Source: Chloroflexota bacterium
GTDB taxonomy: Bacteria > Chloroflexota > Anaerolineae > Anaerolineales > Villigracilaceae
NCBI GenBank assembly: GCA_021796315.1
Contig: JAJYOH010000410.1
Coordinates: forward strand, 1 to 5,710
Length of the DNA stretch: 5,710 bases
Direction: 5' to 3'
Position numbers and translations under genes: made by a program
The notes under the pieces: model-generated
The model's input: the letters and a program-made list of their open reading frames with translations, nothing else
Told to the model about the DNA's origin: nothing
Databases searched by the model: none
Part shown: positions 4,767-5,710 of the stretch, piece after piece
How the letters are laid out: the number at the start of each line of letters is the position of its first letter
Numbering within the stretch: the stretch's first letter is position 1

Positions 4767-5707
4767 CCTGCCTTTTTGCCGATAGTTGATTTCTTCGCGG
4801 CAGGTTTCTTCCTGACCGCCGCTTTGGGTTTGGTGGTCTTTTTTGTAATGGCGGGTTTCGTTGTCTTTTTTACCGTCGCTTTCTTTACGACAGTTTTCTT
4901 GGCAGCAGTTTTCGCGCCTGAAGATTTTTTCTTTGTCGGCGCGGACTTCTTTACAACTTTCTTCTTTCCCCTTTCTTCTTTCTTTACCGCTTTCTCGCGC
5001 GGCTTCTTGACCTTCACTTCCTTCGCAACGATTTCCTTTTTCTCCCCGAATATTTCATCATATTTTGACTGCATGGACTCCACGCCCGCGCCGTTCAGTG
5101 AATCTTTCACGGCTTTCCATTCATCACTATCCACAAATCTCCAATCCAAAAATACGTGATGTTGGTACGCGCCAAGCTCAATGTAAAGCCCCTTACTCCG
5201 CAACTCTTCACATGAGCGGATGTGCTCCACATGCGAGACGTAATCTTTGAAAATCATAAAACCTTCAAACGGTAATCCCAATCCTTCGGCGAGAGACTTC
5301 TGTCTCAAATCGCCTGAACCTTTGTCAAGGTAAGCCGCGGATGTTTTTATCCAGCCGTGCGCATCTGCGAATTTATTGTGATAGATGACAAGTCCGCGTT
5401 CGTCGTTGAAGCGGTTTGAATACGCAAAGACATTTTCGTCCACGCTTCCATTTGCGGTAAAAAAGTCAAAGAGCAGGAAATGCTCGACATCGGCGAACAG
5501 GTGTCGGCGGTGAAGGAGCGGGAAGATTTTCCACTCGTGGCCGCGGATCAAGCCTTCGTCGGGCGTCTCGTCCAAACGCGGATGGCGGAACTCCATTCCA
5601 TATTTTTCGCGGAAGCCTTCCACTTGTCCGTGGCCGAACATCGGCAGGCCGGGCAAAGTCGAGAGCAAGGTGGCGATGCCGAAATATTTGTCGCCGTTGC
5701 CAAATTG
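4751..5707 (-). CDS. GH13 alpha-amylase-like protein, C-terminal part with a lysine-rich tail; 5' end missing
   Basis: The reading frame enters from the right edge and ends at TAG (4753-4751). The first residues, QFGNGDKYFGIATLL followed by STLPGLPMFGHGQVEGF, match the segment near strand 8 of the GH13 barrel in a Chloroflexota alpha-amylase family, as I recall it. The next 170 residues or so (HRRHLFADVEHFLLFDFF, ENVFAYSNR, GLVIYHNKFA, YIELGAYQHHVFLDWR) look like its C-terminal beta domain. The catalytic Asp/Glu/Asp residues would be upstream, outside the window, so activity cannot be judged. The last 97 or so residues (4754-5044) are an unusual tail with about 36 lysines, rich in Ala, Thr, Val and Pro. 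An in-frame TAG occupies the final three bases (5710-5708), so the gene may be broken or have a sequencing error. A TTG (5668) or ATG (5641) restart would give only a partial domain. Confidence 0.75.
   Translation of the reverse strand, partial: QFGNGDKYFGIATLLSTLPGLPMFGHGQVEGFREKYGMEFRHPRLDETPDEGLIRGHEWKIFPLLHRRHLFADVEHFLLFDFFTANGSVDENVFAYSNRFNDERGLVIYHNKFADAHGWIKTSAAYLDKGSGDLRQKSLAEGLGLPFEGFMIFKDYVSHVEHIRSCEELRSKGLYIELGAYQHHVFLDWRFVDSDEWKAVKDSLNGAGVESMQSKYDEIFGEKKEIVAKEVKVKKPREKAVKKEERGKKKVVKKSAPTKKKSSGAKTAAKKTVVKKATVKKTTKPAITKKTTKPKAAVRKKPAAKKSTIGKKAGKRPS
4754..5044 (-). other. Histone-H1-like low-complexity tail of the amylase-like gene
   Basis: About 97 codons of low-complexity sequence, with repeated KK pairs spaced five residues apart in part (KKTVV, KKATV, KKTTK). 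The minus strand is strongly purine-rich here; 4949-4985 on the plus strand is almost a pure pyrimidine run. The composition resembles the basic tails of bacterial H1-like and HupB-type DNA-binding proteins and differs sharply from the rest of the gene. Confidence 0.85.
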
Positions 5708-5710
5708 CTA

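Noticed and set aside
4776..5159. Plus-strand open frame of 127 codons, very rich in Phe, Ala and Val, resembling a membrane protein
   Set aside because: It is the antisense reading of the lysine-rich tail: AAG and AAA codons read backwards give Phe, Leu and Ser. It has no Shine-Dalgarno and no recognisable family.
1..5710. CRISPR array, tRNA gene, prophage or insertion sequence
   Set aside because: No regularly spaced repeats, no tRNA-like cloverleaf, and no integrase or transposase motifs were seen on either strand. The repeats present are short and degenerate.

Overview
The window looks like ordinary chromosomal DNA from a Chloroflexota bacterium, most likely an Anaerolineae relative. This is inferred from protein flavour (LysS, the 3' part of a GH13 amylase-like protein, a DUF3054-type protein, a Cys-less anti-sigma N-terminus) and from degenerate intergenic repeats of a kind common in such genomes. 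No phylogeny could be run. There is no rRNA, tRNA, CRISPR array, transposase or phage gene.

Layout, left to right. At 1-820 on the minus strand lies an ECF sigma factor gene followed by an overlapping (ATGA) anti-sigma gene that runs off the left edge. A 131-bp gap (821-951) holds a degenerate repeat with TTAA-type inverted ends, a 9-nt tandem array and a hairpin. From 952 to 3484, still on the minus strand, is a housekeeping block in the order greA, lysS, DUF3054-like membrane protein. It starts at a well-formed promoter (3518-3546) with a dyad inside it and a leader hairpin in front of greA. A strong intrinsic terminator separates greA from lysS, and a second hairpin overlaps the lysS ribosome binding site. 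At 3564-4292 is a minus-strand PIG-L/LmbE-type deacetylase gene, divergent from a small four-helix membrane protein gene (4378-4737, plus). That gene converges on a large minus-strand gene entering from the right edge: the C-terminal part of a GH13 alpha-amylase-like protein with a roughly 97-residue histone-H1-like, lysine-rich tail.

How the genes fit together. The sigma/anti-sigma pair is a translationally coupled stress or envelope signalling unit whose sensor part is outside the window. GreA (rescue of stalled RNA polymerase) and LysS (lysyl-tRNA charging) form a growth-related block with the small membrane protein trailing by 5 bp. The deacetylase, membrane protein and amylase have no evident shared pathway.

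Most noteworthy: (1) the lysine-rich tail on the amylase-like protein; (2) an in-frame TAG at the last three bases of the window, directly upstream of sequence that still reads as conserved amylase; (3) two genes (sigma factor and deacetylase) that lack a Shine-Dalgarno and have a -10-like hexamer exactly 7 nt before the ATG, suggesting leaderless mRNAs; (4) the repeat that supplies the end of the DUF3054 reading frame; (5) a GATTCA/TGAATC dyad in the greA promoter. I found no convincing new multi-gene system.
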